Positions 1-8,198 are shown, numbered from the stretch's first letter. The stretch is 26,605 nucleotides of DNA from Dethiothermospora halolimnae (GCF_037577855.1 NZ_JBAKFX010000057.1:1-26605); one strand, 5' to 3'. Made by a program: numbers and translations. Notes: generated by a model not told the origin, from the letters alone.

Positions 1-119
1 GTAAAGATTTATTTCAAAATTTCCAGTAAAAATAGGAATTTATTGATTTCTACCTTATCTTAATCTAATCTTGTGAATCCAAGGGCTATCGCCCATTAAA
101 ATTTTTGAGATGCGAAACT
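1..119. other. Non-FlhB sequence at left edge; possible mobile-element end
   Basis: Read on the minus strand, this stretch should encode the last part of FlhB but matches it in no frame. Frame 0 stops at 96-98. The other two frames run only 6 to 16 residues further before stopping and never give the conserved FlhB segment (ENxPLARxLY type). A short hairpin GGGC-TATC-GCCC lies at 83-94. The abrupt loss of homology near position 120 fits the end of an inserted element or another repeat. No transposase or clear terminal inverted repeat is visible, so the identity is inference. Confidence 0.3.
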
Positions 120-1055
120 TCTGATATTTTGTGCTATTAAATCCTTACCCTTTGCTATCACTAATGGTGCATCAAATTCATCACTATCATATTTTATAGC
201 AATGGCATAATGGGTAGGATTTGTAATTATTACATCTGCATCAGGGACATCCTGCATCATCCTCGTCATGGCCATTTGCCTCTGCTTTTCTTTAATTTTT
301 GATTTTATTTGAGGATCTCCCTCAGATTGTTTATTCTCTTGCTTCACTTCATGTTTACTCATCTTTAACTTTTTCTCATGTCTATACCATTGAAACAAAT
401 AATCCATTATAGCTATCAATACAAATACTCCCGATGCTCTAATAGCTATACCAAATGCAATATCACCTATATAAACCACTGCACTTTGTAGGTTCATATC
501 TATTATGCTATAAATACTATTTATTTTATCTTTTATATAGTTTAATACCACATAGCCAACTATAAATATCTTAATCAAAGATTTGATTAGTTCTATCAAA
601 GAATTTGGAGAAAATATTCTTTTAAAACCTTCAATAGGGTTTATCTTACTAAGTTTTGGCTTTAAAGATTTAACAGAAAAAAGAAATCCCACCTGAAAAT
701 AATTCACAAGTAAAGCTGTAATAAAAGAAATAATTAGTATAGGTGCTAATATCTCTGCAGTGACAATAATTGTCTTAATAAATAGTGTATGAATTCCCTT
801 TATAGTAAAAAAGTCACTTCCATTATTATATTGACTGAATATAAAGTTGAAGAAATTCATTATATTTTTATATATTCTATCTCCAAAAATTTTTAACCCC
901 AGAAAAACTAAAAGTAACATAAAGGCAGTATTAATTTCTTTACTTTTTACTACTTGTCCCTCTTCTCTAGCTTCTTTTCTTTTTTTGGGAGTAGGTTTTT
1001 CTGTTTTTTCTTCATCTGCAAATAACTGAATATTTATTCTAAAATCATTGTACAC
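96..1055 (-). CDS. flhB: Flagellar export gate switch protein FlhB, C-terminally truncated
   Basis: Inner-membrane component of the flagellar type III export apparatus. Its cytoplasmic domain self-cleaves and switches export from rod/hook to filament substrates. The family N-terminus (EKTEKPTPKKRKEAREEGQV) is present, with four hydrophobic segments near residues 43-60, 95-120, 155-175 and 200-225. The autocleavage motif NPTH is intact at 279-282, followed by the usual VIAKGKDLIAQ stretch. The frame then runs into RSFASQKF and stops at 319 residues; family members usually have 350-380 and end with a conserved PLARxLY-containing part of the domain. The start is GTG with GAGG a few bases upstream, 5 nt after fliR. 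It is last in the visible operon. Either a mobile element interrupts the gene or the locus was rearranged; the product is probably impaired. Confidence 0.85.
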   Translation of the reverse strand: MYNDFRINIQLFADEEKTEKPTPKKRKEAREEGQVVKSKEINTAFMLLLVFLGLKIFGDRIYKNIMNFFNFIFSQYNNGSDFFTIKGIHTLFIKTIIVTAEILAPILIISFITALLVNYFQVGFLFSVKSLKPKLSKINPIEGFKRIFSPNSLIELIKSLIKIFIVGYVVLNYIKDKINSIYSIIDMNLQSAVVYIGDIAFGIAIRASGVFVLIAIMDYLFQWYRHEKKLKMSKHEVKQENKQSEGDPQIKSKIKEKQRQMAMTRMMQDVPDADVIITNPTHYAIAIKYDSDEFDAPLVIAKGKDLIAQNIRSFASQKF

Positions 1056-1060
1056 TTACC

Positions 1061-1843
1061 TCATCCCTTTGCCATTATCTTCATAAACTCAAGAATCTGA
1101 TCATACATAGCATTAAAAATATGTTCTAATAAAACCAATAGTAAAGGAAAAGCAGTAATTATAACAAGTAAACCTATAATAATCTTAAATGGCATACCAA
1201 CAATAAAAATATTCATTTGGGGCATTGCTTTAGCCATTATACCTAAAAAAACATTTATTAAAAACATAGTTGCCAATATAGGACTTGCCACCTTTAAAGC
1301 TATTACAAAGGTTTGTCCAAATACACTAATAATTTGATCTACCATTAAATTATTTAAAGAATACTCCCCAATAGGCAAAATCTCATAACTATCCACTATA
1401 GCTCTAATTATAACGTGATGACCATTAACCGTTAGAAATACTAATAACGCAAAGATATAATAAAAATTTCCCATAATGGGTAGTTGAGTATTATGTTGTG
1501 GGTCCAAAACATTAACCATTCCAAACCCAATTTGTACATCTATGATTTGTCCTGCTATAAATAACAAAGAAAAAAACAAATAAGATATAAATCCCAATAT
1601 TAGACCGATGGTTAGCTCTTTAATTAGTATAATTATATAATCAAACATTTGATAATTTACATCTTTAATACTTATCACATTGATAAGTATTAAAGATGTA
1701 AACAAACAGAACACAATTTTCAATGTTGTAGGTATGCTTTTCCTACTAAATATTGGAGTCACAATAAAAATACCTGTGACTCTAATAAATATTAATAAAA
1801 ATATCTCATATCTATTGATTATTACTTCAAGTAAACTATTCAT
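1061..1843 (-). CDS. fliR: Flagellar biosynthesis protein FliR
   Basis: Export-gate membrane protein that assembles with FliP and FliQ into the helical core inside the MS ring. The 260 residues are typical of the family. The protein is a series of hydrophobic helices and has the recognisable FliR segments VQIGFGMVNVLDPQ and VASPILATMFLINVFLGIMAKAMPQMN-type sequence in the second half. The ATG is preceded by AGGAG, and the gene follows fliQ by 15 nt. An oddity is that codons 48-63 coincide with a perfect inverted repeat (1656-1702), reported separately. Confidence 0.96.
   Translation of the reverse strand: MNSLLEVIINRYEIFLLIFIRVTGIFIVTPIFSRKSIPTTLKIVFCLFTSLILINVISIKDVNYQMFDYIIILIKELTIGLILGFISYLFFSLLFIAGQIIDVQIGFGMVNVLDPQHNTQLPIMGNFYYIFALLVFLTVNGHHVIIRAIVDSYEILPIGEYSLNNLMVDQIISVFGQTFVIALKVASPILATMFLINVFLGIMAKAMPQMNIFIVGMPFKIIIGLLVIITAFPLLLVLLEHIFNAMYDQILEFMKIMAKG
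1656..1702. repeat. Perfect 22-bp inverted repeat with 3-nt loop inside fliR
   Basis: Bases 1656-1677 are the exact reverse complement of 1681-1702, separated by CAT. The structure lies wholly within fliR codons 48-63, between the second and third hydrophobic segments, and the reading frame is intact through it. In mRNA it would form a 22-bp AU-rich hairpin. Such perfection in coding sequence is not explained by the protein. Quasi-palindrome correction by template switching is one known route to it. Confidence 0.95.
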
Positions 1844-1858
1844 ATTATTCTCCTACTA

Positions 1859-2125
1859 CTATAAATAACTATTAATATTAATAAAGAGATTTTTAGCAAA
1901 ATTTAATATAACTCTCATCATCCAAGGTCCAAATATGACAAAACTCAATAGAACTGCAACAATTTTAGGTACAAAGGCAAGGGTTGCTTCTTGTATCTGA
2001 GTAGTAGCTTGAAAAATACTAACCAATAGACCTACTAATAGACCAAACCCCAACATGGGAGCAGAAACCATTAAAATTGTCTTTATTGCTTCCTGAGATA
2101 GATTCAAAATATCCCCTTGATTCAA
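1859..2125 (-). CDS. fliQ: Flagellar biosynthesis protein FliQ
   Basis: Small export-gate subunit that wraps around the FliP-FliR core. At 88 residues with two hydrophobic helices (about 15-38 and 50-75) it has the standard FliQ size. Typical segments include the early LSQEAIKTILMVSAPML and the ATTQIQEATLAFVPKI loop. The start is TTG, chosen because GGGAGGG lies at good distance upstream and no in-frame ATG fits the family N-terminus. It sits 18 nt after fliP and 15 nt before fliR, and these gate genes are probably translated from one message. Confidence 0.96.
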   Translation of the reverse strand: MNQGDILNLSQEAIKTILMVSAPMLGFGLLVGLLVSIFQATTQIQEATLAFVPKIVAVLLSFVIFGPWMMRVILNFAKNLFININSYL

Positions 2126-2143
2126 AATTATCCCTCCCTAAAA

Positions 2144-2893
2144 TCAGTTGAATCCTAAAACCAGTGATTTAATAACTAAATCCCATCCATCTACCATTAC
2201 GAACAATAATAGTTTAAATGGTAGTGAAATCATTACCGGTGGCAACATCATCATTCCCATTGACATCAACGTACTTGCCACAACCATATCTATTACTAAA
2301 AATGGTATATATATTATAAAACCCATTTTAAATGCTTTTTTTATTTCTCCAATAATAAATGATGGAATAAGAACTTTGGTAGGAATATCTTCAATCTTCA
2401 TATTTTCTGTTTCATTAATCTCAGCTATATCCAAAAAAAGAGCTAAGTCTTTGCTTTCTGTTTGTTTAAACATAAAATTCCTAATTGGTTCTAACCCCTT
2501 TTCAATCACTTCATCTTGATTTATTTCATCATTTAAATAAGGTTGTATAGCTTCAGTATTTATTTCCGAAGCTATTGGAGTCATGATAAAAAGTGTCAAA
2601 AATAATGCTAGCCCAATTAACACCTGATTAGGTGGGGTCTGCTGAGTACCAACAGAACTTCTAACAAAATGGAGTACAATTATTATTCTAGTAAAACTTG
2701 TCATGGTCATTAAAATCGCTGGCATTAATGTCAGTAATGTGAATAACAACATTATTTTTATGCTAATGCTATAATCATTGTTATCTGTTGTTAAGTCTAG
2801 TATTGAACCATCAGGCATACCATATACTTTAGAAGTGAATATAAAAAGTATTAGAATAACAATTGATAAAGTTTTTTTATTGATCTTCTTCAT
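2144..2893 (-). CDS. fliP: Flagellar biosynthesis protein FliP
   Basis: Core subunit of the flagellar export channel. The 249 residues begin with a cleavable-looking signal sequence (basic MKKINKK, then a hydrophobic run to about residue 25), as FliP proteins have. Conserved elements include MLLFTLLTLMPAILMTMTSF, TRIIIVLHFVRSSVGTQQTP and the late SMGMMMLPPVMISLPFKL. Its start lies within the 3' end of fliO (17-nt overlap), suggesting translational coupling. The Shine-Dalgarno sequence is only GGAAG. The product is confident and the exact start fairly so. Confidence 0.96.
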   Translation of the reverse strand: MKKINKKTLSIVILILFIFTSKVYGMPDGSILDLTTDNNDYSISIKIMLLFTLLTLMPAILMTMTSFTRIIIVLHFVRSSVGTQQTPPNQVLIGLALFLTLFIMTPIASEINTEAIQPYLNDEINQDEVIEKGLEPIRNFMFKQTESKDLALFLDIAEINETENMKIEDIPTKVLIPSFIIGEIKKAFKMGFIIYIPFLVIDMVVASTLMSMGMMMLPPVMISLPFKLLLFVMVDGWDLVIKSLVLGFN

Positions 2894-3398
2894 AATATTC
2901 TTCCTTACTATTAAACTTTTGTTTTTCTGTTATATTGTTCATTTTTGTTGACACATTTAAAATCTTTTTTCTAATCTTTTCAGTTGTTAAATCATTATTT
3001 TTAATTTTGTCATTATTAACTTTATTATTGACTTTATCTAAGTTTACCTTATTAACCTTATCTATGACAGTAGTTCCATTACTCCCAACAGAAAGTATAT
3101 AAAAGTTATCTAAAATATCAACAATTAATATCTTCGTGTTTTTATCTATATTAAAAGCATCGATTATTTTCATGTAACTTTGATTACCCAATCCACTCAT
3201 TTTTTTAGCGAAAAACTTAGTTCCATAAAAAGCAATTAATAATACTAAAACAAAAGCCAGTAAATAAAATACTAGCTTTATAAGTGGTGAATCCAGAGTT
3301 CCTTTACTTCCTTGTATAAGACCAAGTAAAGGAAGCTTGAATCCCTTAGAGTATAGAGATTCAACGATATTTGACATTGCCAAAAACCTAACTTCCAT
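2877..3398 (-). CDS. fliO: Flagellar biosynthesis protein FliO (FliO/FliZ family)
   Basis: FliO helps assemble FliP in the membrane. This 173-residue protein has one strong transmembrane helix at about residues 41-62, then a small globular part (about 65-118) with the family-like NQSYMKIIDAFNIDKNTKIL region, and a Lys/Asn-rich variable tail. FliO is poorly conserved, so position between cheY and fliP is a major part of the call. It begins 1 nt after cheY. Met8 (start at 3377) is an alternative start with a similar weak AGG upstream. Confidence 0.85.
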   Translation of the reverse strand: MEVRFLAMSNIVESLYSKGFKLPLLGLIQGSKGTLDSPLIKLVFYLLAFVLVLLIAFYGTKFFAKKMSGLGNQSYMKIIDAFNIDKNTKILIVDILDNFYILSVGSNGTTVIDKVNKVNLDKVNNKVNNDKIKNNDLTTEKIRKKILNVSTKMNNITEKQKFNSKEEYYEEDQ

Positions 3399-3399
3399 T

Positions 3400-3762
3400 T
3401 TAACCTATCGCTTTTTTTACAGCTTCAATAACCCTATCGGCCTGGAAAGGTTTAACTATAAAATCTTTAGCTCCAGCTTGAATAGATTCGATAACCATAG
3501 CCTGCTGTCCCATTGCAGAACACATAACTATTACCGCATTTGAATCAATTTTCTTAATTTCCTTAACTGCCTGTATTCCATCAACTTCTGGCATAGTAAT
3601 ATCCATAATAACAAGATCAGGGTTCAATTCCTTGTATTTTTCAATTGCCTTAGCTCCATTCTCTGCTTCCCCTAGAACTTCAAACCCATTTTTCGTTAAA
3701 GTATCCTTAAGCATCATTCTCATAAAAGCTGCATCATCAACTATTAAAACTCCATTTGCCAT
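3400..3762 (-). CDS. cheY: Chemotaxis response regulator CheY
   Basis: Single-domain receiver of 120 residues that carries the chemotaxis signal to the switch proteins FliM and FliY. All receiver landmarks are visible: acidic pair D9/D10, phospho-acceptor D54 in VIMDITMPEVDG, the Ser/Thr position S82 and the invariant K104 followed by P105-F106. No output domain is fused. The ATG has AGGAGG upstream. Its place between fliY (a probable CheY-P phosphatase) and fliO is the same as in the Bacillus fla/che operon and supports CheY rather than an unrelated regulator. Confidence 0.96.
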   Translation of the reverse strand: MANGVLIVDDAAFMRMMLKDTLTKNGFEVLGEAENGAKAIEKYKELNPDLVIMDITMPEVDGIQAVKEIKKIDSNAVIVMCSAMGQQAMVIESIQAGAKDFIVKPFQADRVIEAVKKAIG

Positions 3763-3777
3763 AATTAATTCCTCCCT

Positions 3778-4950
3778 TTATAATCTATTGATTCTTTTCG
3801 CTGGATTGATAATATCTGTGATTCTAATTCCAAAGTTATCGTCAATAACCACGACTTCACCCTTTGCAATAAATTTGCCATTTGCAAAAATCTCCAAAGG
3901 CTCTCCAACCAGCTTGTCCAATTCGATTACTGTCCCTGGACCATATTCAAGTATTTCATTAATTGGTTTAATTGTCCGTCCAAGTTCAGCAGTTAATTCT
4001 ATTGGTATATCTTTTATCATATCAATACTTTCATTATACATAGTATTTTCATCATTATCAAATGCTTGAAAGTCGACTTTTTGAACATTAACTGGTTGTT
4101 TCTCAATATTTTGTTGACTATCGTTGAAATTGTCAGTTTTATTTGATGTTTTTTGTCTATTATTAGAATAATCATTATTGCTTTGTAATTTTCCTTTTTC
4201 TGAAGGATTCGGTGTAGTTGGTTCATTATTAAAATTACTTGGTTGTTGTTCTACTGCATCACTAGAATTATCAGATTCTTCCTCGGGATTAAATAACTTA
4301 TCCACCATGCTTTTAGCAAAACTAAAGGGCAATAACTGCATAATTTCACTATCTATTAAGTCCCCTATTACCATCTTAAAAGAAATCTTAACAAGTGGTT
4401 CTTCATCGCCAAATGCGTCAAATGCATAATCCCCTTCTTTAAAATCAATGTTAAAAGCCCTAGGTGGATCTATATCTATAGTAGTAGAGAACATCTCCGA
4501 TAATGAAGTGCTCGAGGACCCCACCATCTGATTCATGGCTTCACTAATAGCACTTAAGTCCATCTCGTTGACTTCACCTTCAGCTTTTTTACCATCTCCT
4601 CCCATCATAAGGTCACTAATAATTTTAACGTCATTGGTTCTCAATATCAGTACATTAGCCCCTTCAATTCCATATTTATATTTAACATCTACTGCTACAA
4701 ATGGTATGGGATATTCTTCCGATAATTCCTCTACACTAGTTATAGAAACCTTTGGGGTTGTTATAATAACCTTTTGCCCTAACAAGGTAAATAAAGTTGT
4801 AGCAGCTGTTCCCATGCTTATATTTCCAATTTCTCCCAAAGCATCTTTTTCTTCACTGGTTAAATCAGAATTCCCTTCATTACCTTCATCTTCCACATCC
4901 CCTTTAAGTAGCGCATCTATTTCTTCTTGAGATAACATATCACTTGCCAT
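3778..4950 (-). CDS. fliY: Flagellar switch protein FliY (FliN-type, CheC-like phosphatase)
   Basis: C-ring component combining three parts. The N-terminal peptide (LSQEEIDALL, residues 6-15) resembles the CheY-binding peptide of FliM. A CheC-like domain carries two complete phosphatase motifs, D36-x3-E40-x2-N43-x22-P66 and S133-x3-E137-x2-N140-x22-P163. A Gln/Asn/Ser-rich linker runs at about 220-300, and a FliN/SpoA domain forms the last 85 residues. Both motifs suggest it dephosphorylates CheY-P at the motor. I start it at 4950 because AAGGTGA lies 9 nt upstream. The in-frame ATG at 4977 has no ribosome site and would overlap fliM by 38 nt rather than 11 nt. Confidence 0.93.
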   Translation of the reverse strand: MASDMLSQEEIDALLKGDVEDEGNEGNSDLTSEEKDALGEIGNISMGTAATTLFTLLGQKVIITTPKVSITSVEELSEEYPIPFVAVDVKYKYGIEGANVLILRTNDVKIISDLMMGGDGKKAEGEVNEMDLSAISEAMNQMVGSSSTSLSEMFSTTIDIDPPRAFNIDFKEGDYAFDAFGDEEPLVKISFKMVIGDLIDSEIMQLLPFSFAKSMVDKLFNPEEESDNSSDAVEQQPSNFNNEPTTPNPSEKGKLQSNNDYSNNRQKTSNKTDNFNDSQQNIEKQPVNVQKVDFQAFDNDENTMYNESIDMIKDIPIELTAELGRTIKPINEILEYGPGTVIELDKLVGEPLEIFANGKFIAKGEVVVIDDNFGIRITDIINPAKRINRL

Positions 4951-5938
4951 AAATATCTTCACCTTCCCTTCTGACATTTGTTATTTTCACAGCCGTTTTA
5001 TTTTTCTTACGTCCAGGTATACCAAGGAATTTTTTATTTGAGCCTACTAGAACTGTCACTTTATTTTTAGGTCCACTATCTAGTTTTAATACATCTCCTT
5101 TTTGTAATTGTAATATTTCCTTTACAGTTGCCAAGGAGGAACCTAATTGAGCCCTTATTGGTATTCTAGCCTTCTTTATTCTACCTTCGATTATAGTATT
5201 ATCCTTTTCTTCGAAACTTTCTCTAGTATTAGAAAACCATAGCTTAGTACTTAATTTCTCAAGTACAGGCTCTATTGTAATATGGGGTATACAGATATTA
5301 AGCATCCCCTCTGTATCTCCCACAGATATATTCATTGTGATCAACGCAACAGTTTCATTTGGGGAAACAATTTGAGCAAACTGTGAATTGATTTCAATTT
5401 TATCTAATACAGGCTTTAATTCAATAACATTTTCCCATGCTTCAGCCATTGAATCCATAGTTTTATATATCATTTTTTTGAGTAATGATAATTCTATCTC
5501 AGTAAAACTTCTATTTTCATCTAAAGATTCTCCTGACCCTCCCAATAACCTATCTATCATAACAAAGGATATCTTAGTAGAAAAATCCATTATTATTTGC
5601 CCCGGTAGTGGCTGAAAATCAATAATTGGAAGTAGTGCCGGATTAGATATAGCATTACTAAACTCACTATAGGCAAATTGGTCCACCGTTAATACCTCTA
5701 TTTTTACAGGTGCCCGTAAATATCCAGATAAAAAAGTCTGGAGTAGCCTCGCTAAGTTTTCATGTATGATTTCCAATGTTCTAAGCTGATCTTTAGCAAT
5801 TTTTCTTGGATTTCTAAAATCATACTCTTTTACTTGTTTCTTTCCACTTTCACCCTCAATTTCATTTACGTCTACTTCTCCGGAGTTCAAAGCCTTAAGT
5901 AGGGCATCTATTTCATTTTGTGATAAAACTTCAGCCAA
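4940..5938 (-). CDS. fliM: Flagellar motor switch protein FliM
   Basis: C-ring protein that binds CheY-P and passes the switching signal to FliG. The N-terminal CheY-binding peptide LSQNEIDALL is at residues 5-14. The middle CheC-like domain contains the FliG-contact loop LLGGSGES (about 131-138). The C-terminal SpoA domain occupies roughly 250-325. At 332 residues it is full length. The start codon is TTG, 7 nt after GGGAGGT. It follows fliL by 13 nt and its 3' end overlaps fliY. Confidence 0.97.
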   Translation of the reverse strand: MAEVLSQNEIDALLKALNSGEVDVNEIEGESGKKQVKEYDFRNPRKIAKDQLRTLEIIHENLARLLQTFLSGYLRAPVKIEVLTVDQFAYSEFSNAISNPALLPIIDFQPLPGQIIMDFSTKISFVMIDRLLGGSGESLDENRSFTEIELSLLKKMIYKTMDSMAEAWENVIELKPVLDKIEINSQFAQIVSPNETVALITMNISVGDTEGMLNICIPHITIEPVLEKLSTKLWFSNTRESFEEKDNTIIEGRIKKARIPIRAQLGSSLATVKEILQLQKGDVLKLDSGPKNKVTVLVGSNKKFLGIPGRKKNKTAVKITNVRREGEDIYGK

Positions 5939-5951
5939 TATTTTTACCTCC

Positions 5952-6371
5952 CTACTGTATAATTATATCTTGTATATATATAGTTTTTATATTGTCATTA
6001 TCAAAAACCTCTTTTAAACTACCTGTTATCTCTTCTTTCAGTTTTTTATACTTATTATCTTCCCTAATCTCTTTCTCTGTCTTGCTGGTTAATATTTCAT
6101 TTACCTTGTCCCTTATAAGAAACTTCTTTTCTTCAAAGCTTTTTAGCAATGATTCTTCTGTAACCTCTATAGTCATATTGAACTTTAATAAATCTCTACT
6201 ATCTTTTGGATTACAAATTATTTCTTCTGCATTATAATAATAATACTTAATTTCTGGTTTTTCTGGAGTTTTTTTATTATTAAAATACATAAATCCTAAT
6301 ACTCCCCCAGTTATTATAAGAATTATTAATAACGCAATCAAAGAAATCATAAATATTTGTTTTGTGCTCAT
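5952..6371 (-). CDS. fliL: Flagellar basal body-associated protein FliL
   Basis: Single-pass membrane protein that surrounds or supports stator units near the motor. The 139 residues begin with one hydrophobic helix (about 8-29), followed by an extracytoplasmic FliL domain with the features expected for the family: a DSRDLLKFNMTIEV strand, paired charged helices (KEIREDNKYKKLKEEITGSL) and a terminal IKTIYIQDIIIQ strand. FliL is weakly conserved in sequence, and its position between motB and fliM is supporting evidence. The ATG is preceded by AAAGGAG. Confidence 0.9.
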   Translation of the reverse strand: MSTKQIFMISLIALLIILIITGGVLGFMYFNNKKTPEKPEIKYYYYNAEEIICNPKDSRDLLKFNMTIEVTEESLLKSFEEKKFLIRDKVNEILTSKTEKEIREDNKYKKLKEEITGSLKEVFDNDNIKTIYIQDIIIQ

Positions 6372-6389
6372 ATCTCCAACTCCTTTAGA

Positions 6390-7136
6390 CTAATTAGGCT
6401 CCCATTTTCCATAGGATGATCTTAAAATAATTATATCGGCTCTTCTATTTTTAGCCTTATTTTCGGATGTATCATTTGGCGCCACTGGTCTATAATAGCT
6501 ATATCCTGAAGCTGATATTCTTTTACTATCTATATTTTTATTATCTATTAAGAACCTTACTACTTTAGTTGCTCGCATTACTGATAATTCCCAGTTAGTT
6601 GGATATAAAGCTGTATTAACTGTGGGATTAGAATCAGTATGACCTTCTACTTTAATATGTTTGCTTTTTAATTCCTCTTTCTTCAATATATCACCTATAT
6701 AGAGAAGCATCTTTTTAGCCTCTGGTTTTATTTGAGTTTTTCCTGGGTCAAAGAATACATTATCAAGGGCCCTTATTATAAGTCCCCTTTCTTCTATTTT
6801 AGCTATTATTCTGTCCTGCAGCCCTTGCTCTTCAGCATATTCTTCAATAAGGGCCTTTAATCTCTTAAAATCTTCTACTTCCTCAAGCTCTGATGTTTCA
6901 AGATTCTCTGGTATTTCTTCCATATCGATATCCGGTGCACTGTTAATTGTTCTTCCTCCAGTGAACACTCCCAATGACCCTTGGAAAGCCTTCATTACTG
7001 CTTGAAATTTTTGAGCATCTATCTCTGAGAAACTAAATAAAAGTACAAAGAAACAAAGTAGCAGTGTAACCATATCACCATAGGTTGCCATCCATCCATC
7101 TGTTGACTTTTTTTCTTCCTTCTTTTTTTTTCTCAT
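6390..7136 (-). CDS. motB: Flagellar stator protein MotB
   Basis: Stator subunit anchoring MotA to peptidoglycan. A basic N-terminus is followed by one transmembrane helix starting WMATYGDMVTLLLCFFVLLF, in which D21 is the ion-carrying aspartate. A linker rich in Glu leads to an OmpA/MotB peptidoglycan-binding domain (about 125-245) with FFDPGKTQIKP, VEGHTDSNP and NRRADI motifs. The 248 residues are normal. Its ATG overlaps the motA stop (TAATG), so the pair is translationally coupled. Whether the ion is H+ or Na+ cannot be decided from these motifs alone. Confidence 0.97.
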   Translation of the reverse strand: MRKKKKEEKKSTDGWMATYGDMVTLLLCFFVLLFSFSEIDAQKFQAVMKAFQGSLGVFTGGRTINSAPDIDMEEIPENLETSELEEVEDFKRLKALIEEYAEEQGLQDRIIAKIEERGLIIRALDNVFFDPGKTQIKPEAKKMLLYIGDILKKEELKSKHIKVEGHTDSNPTVNTALYPTNWELSVMRATKVVRFLIDNKNIDSKRISASGYSYYRPVAPNDTSENKAKNRRADIIILRSSYGKWEPN

Positions 7137-7921
7137 TATGCATTCCCACCTTCGGTTCCTTTATCTAAACTAGTTCTCATACTTGGAGGTAAGAAGGTCT
7201 TTAACTTCTCTTCTATTATCCTAGGGTTCTCTCCTGCCTGTATAGATAATAGTCCCTCTACCATAAGCTCTTTTACCATTATCTCTTCTTTACTTCTCCC
7301 CTTCAATTTATTTGCAATGGGAAGAAATATTAAGTTGGCAAATAGAGTACCATAAAAAGTAGTTATAAGAGCAGTTGACATATTTGGTCCAACACTAGAG
7401 GGATCCTCTAAATCCTTCAGCATATTTATAAGACCTATTAAGGTTCCTACCATTCCAAATGCCGGTGCAAAAGTTCCCATGGTTTCAAATATAGCTTGTC
7501 CTTCATTATGTCTATCTTCTAAGAAGGATAACTCGGTTTCAAGTATATTTCTTACTAATTCAGGATCTGTTCCATCTACTATAAGTAATATACCCTTTTT
7601 TAAAAACTCATCATCTAGATTTTCTGCAGCTTCTTCTAAGGCCAATAGCCCCTCTTTTCTTGCCACATTGGCAATTTCTATTATTTTATCAATAACTCCC
7701 ATTGGAGAAAGTTCTTTAGATACAAATGCATTTTTTACCACCTTAATTGAGCCTATCATTTTCTTTAGAGGAAAACTAGTTATTGTAGCAGCTACAGTTC
7801 CTCCGACTACAATTGCCAAAGATGGGACGTGAATAAATGCGCCTACACTACCCGATAAATTAATACCAAAAACAACAAAACCAAACCCTACTATTAAACC
7901 TAATAGTGATGCTATATCCAA
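7136..7921 (-). CDS. motA: Flagellar stator protein MotA
   Basis: Ion-channel subunit of the motor stator. Four hydrophobic helices are visible (about 3-22, 34-50, 147-168 and 184-206) with a large cytoplasmic loop containing R88 and E96/E97, in the place of the charged residues that contact FliG. P153 in FAPAFGMVGTLIGL corresponds to the conserved proline at the ion channel. The 261 residues and N-terminal MDIASLLGLIVGFG are typical. It begins 3 nt after flbD and shares one base with motB. Confidence 0.97.
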   Translation of the reverse strand: MDIASLLGLIVGFGFVVFGINLSGSVGAFIHVPSLAIVVGGTVAATITSFPLKKMIGSIKVVKNAFVSKELSPMGVIDKIIEIANVARKEGLLALEEAAENLDDEFLKKGILLIVDGTDPELVRNILETELSFLEDRHNEGQAIFETMGTFAPAFGMVGTLIGLINMLKDLEDPSSVGPNMSTALITTFYGTLFANLIFLPIANKLKGRSKEEIMVKELMVEGLLSIQAGENPRIIEEKLKTFLPPSMRTSLDKGTEGGNA

Positions 7922-7924
7922 TTA

Positions 7925-8137
7925 TCACACCTCACTTTTACGTCTTTTAATATCTATTGTAAGTGTTTCCTGTTTATATTTAATAACCTTACGAATTATT
8001 TCATCTGTTGTATCTTCAACCACCATTTTTTTCCCATTAGTAAGGGTTATAACAGTATCCGGTGTAGATTCAACAGTTTCTATTAGTTCAGAATTAATAA
8101 TTACTTTTTTACCATTTATTCTACTTACCTCAATCAT
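7925..8137 (-). CDS. flbD: FlbD/SwrD family flagellar protein
   Basis: Small protein of the FlbD family (PF06289). The Bacillus member SwrD (YlzI) raises motor torque and is needed for swarming. The conserved core is MIEVSRINGKKVIINSELIE followed by TVESTPDTVITLTNGKK. I start it at 8137, giving 70 residues, because GTGGTGA lies just upstream and the protein then begins at the family-typical MIEV. An in-frame ATG at 8161 would add eight unlike residues and sits inside a hairpin. Its place between flgE and motA suits a stator-linked role. Confidence 0.93.
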   Translation of the reverse strand: MIEVSRINGKKVIINSELIETVESTPDTVITLTNGKKMVVEDTTDEIIRKVIKYKQETLTIDIKRRKSEV

Positions 8138-8159
8138 TATCTTCACCACTTTATTAGTC

Positions 8160-8184
8160 ATCTGGGTATAAAATATACCCAGAT
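8160..8184. repeat. Hairpin between flgE and flbD
   Basis: A perfect 11-bp inverted repeat (8160-8170 with 8174-8184) with a 3-nt loop and a GGGT/ACCC core lies 15 nt after the flgE stop. On the transcribed minus strand it is not followed by a T-run, so it is not a classical full terminator. A processing, stability or partial-attenuation element is more likely. Confidence 0.85.
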
Positions 8185-8198
8185 AACTATATTTTTAA

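Noticed and set aside
1..119. A simple frameshift in flhB restoring the normal C-terminus in another frame
   Set aside because: The other two frames give short peptides of about 6 and 16 residues before stops and lack the conserved FlhB end, so one indel does not restore homology.
3632..4069. Plus-strand open frame of 145 codons over cheY/fliY
   Set aside because: It is antisense to two well-supported genes and has the Ser/Ile/Leu-rich composition typical of a shadow frame.
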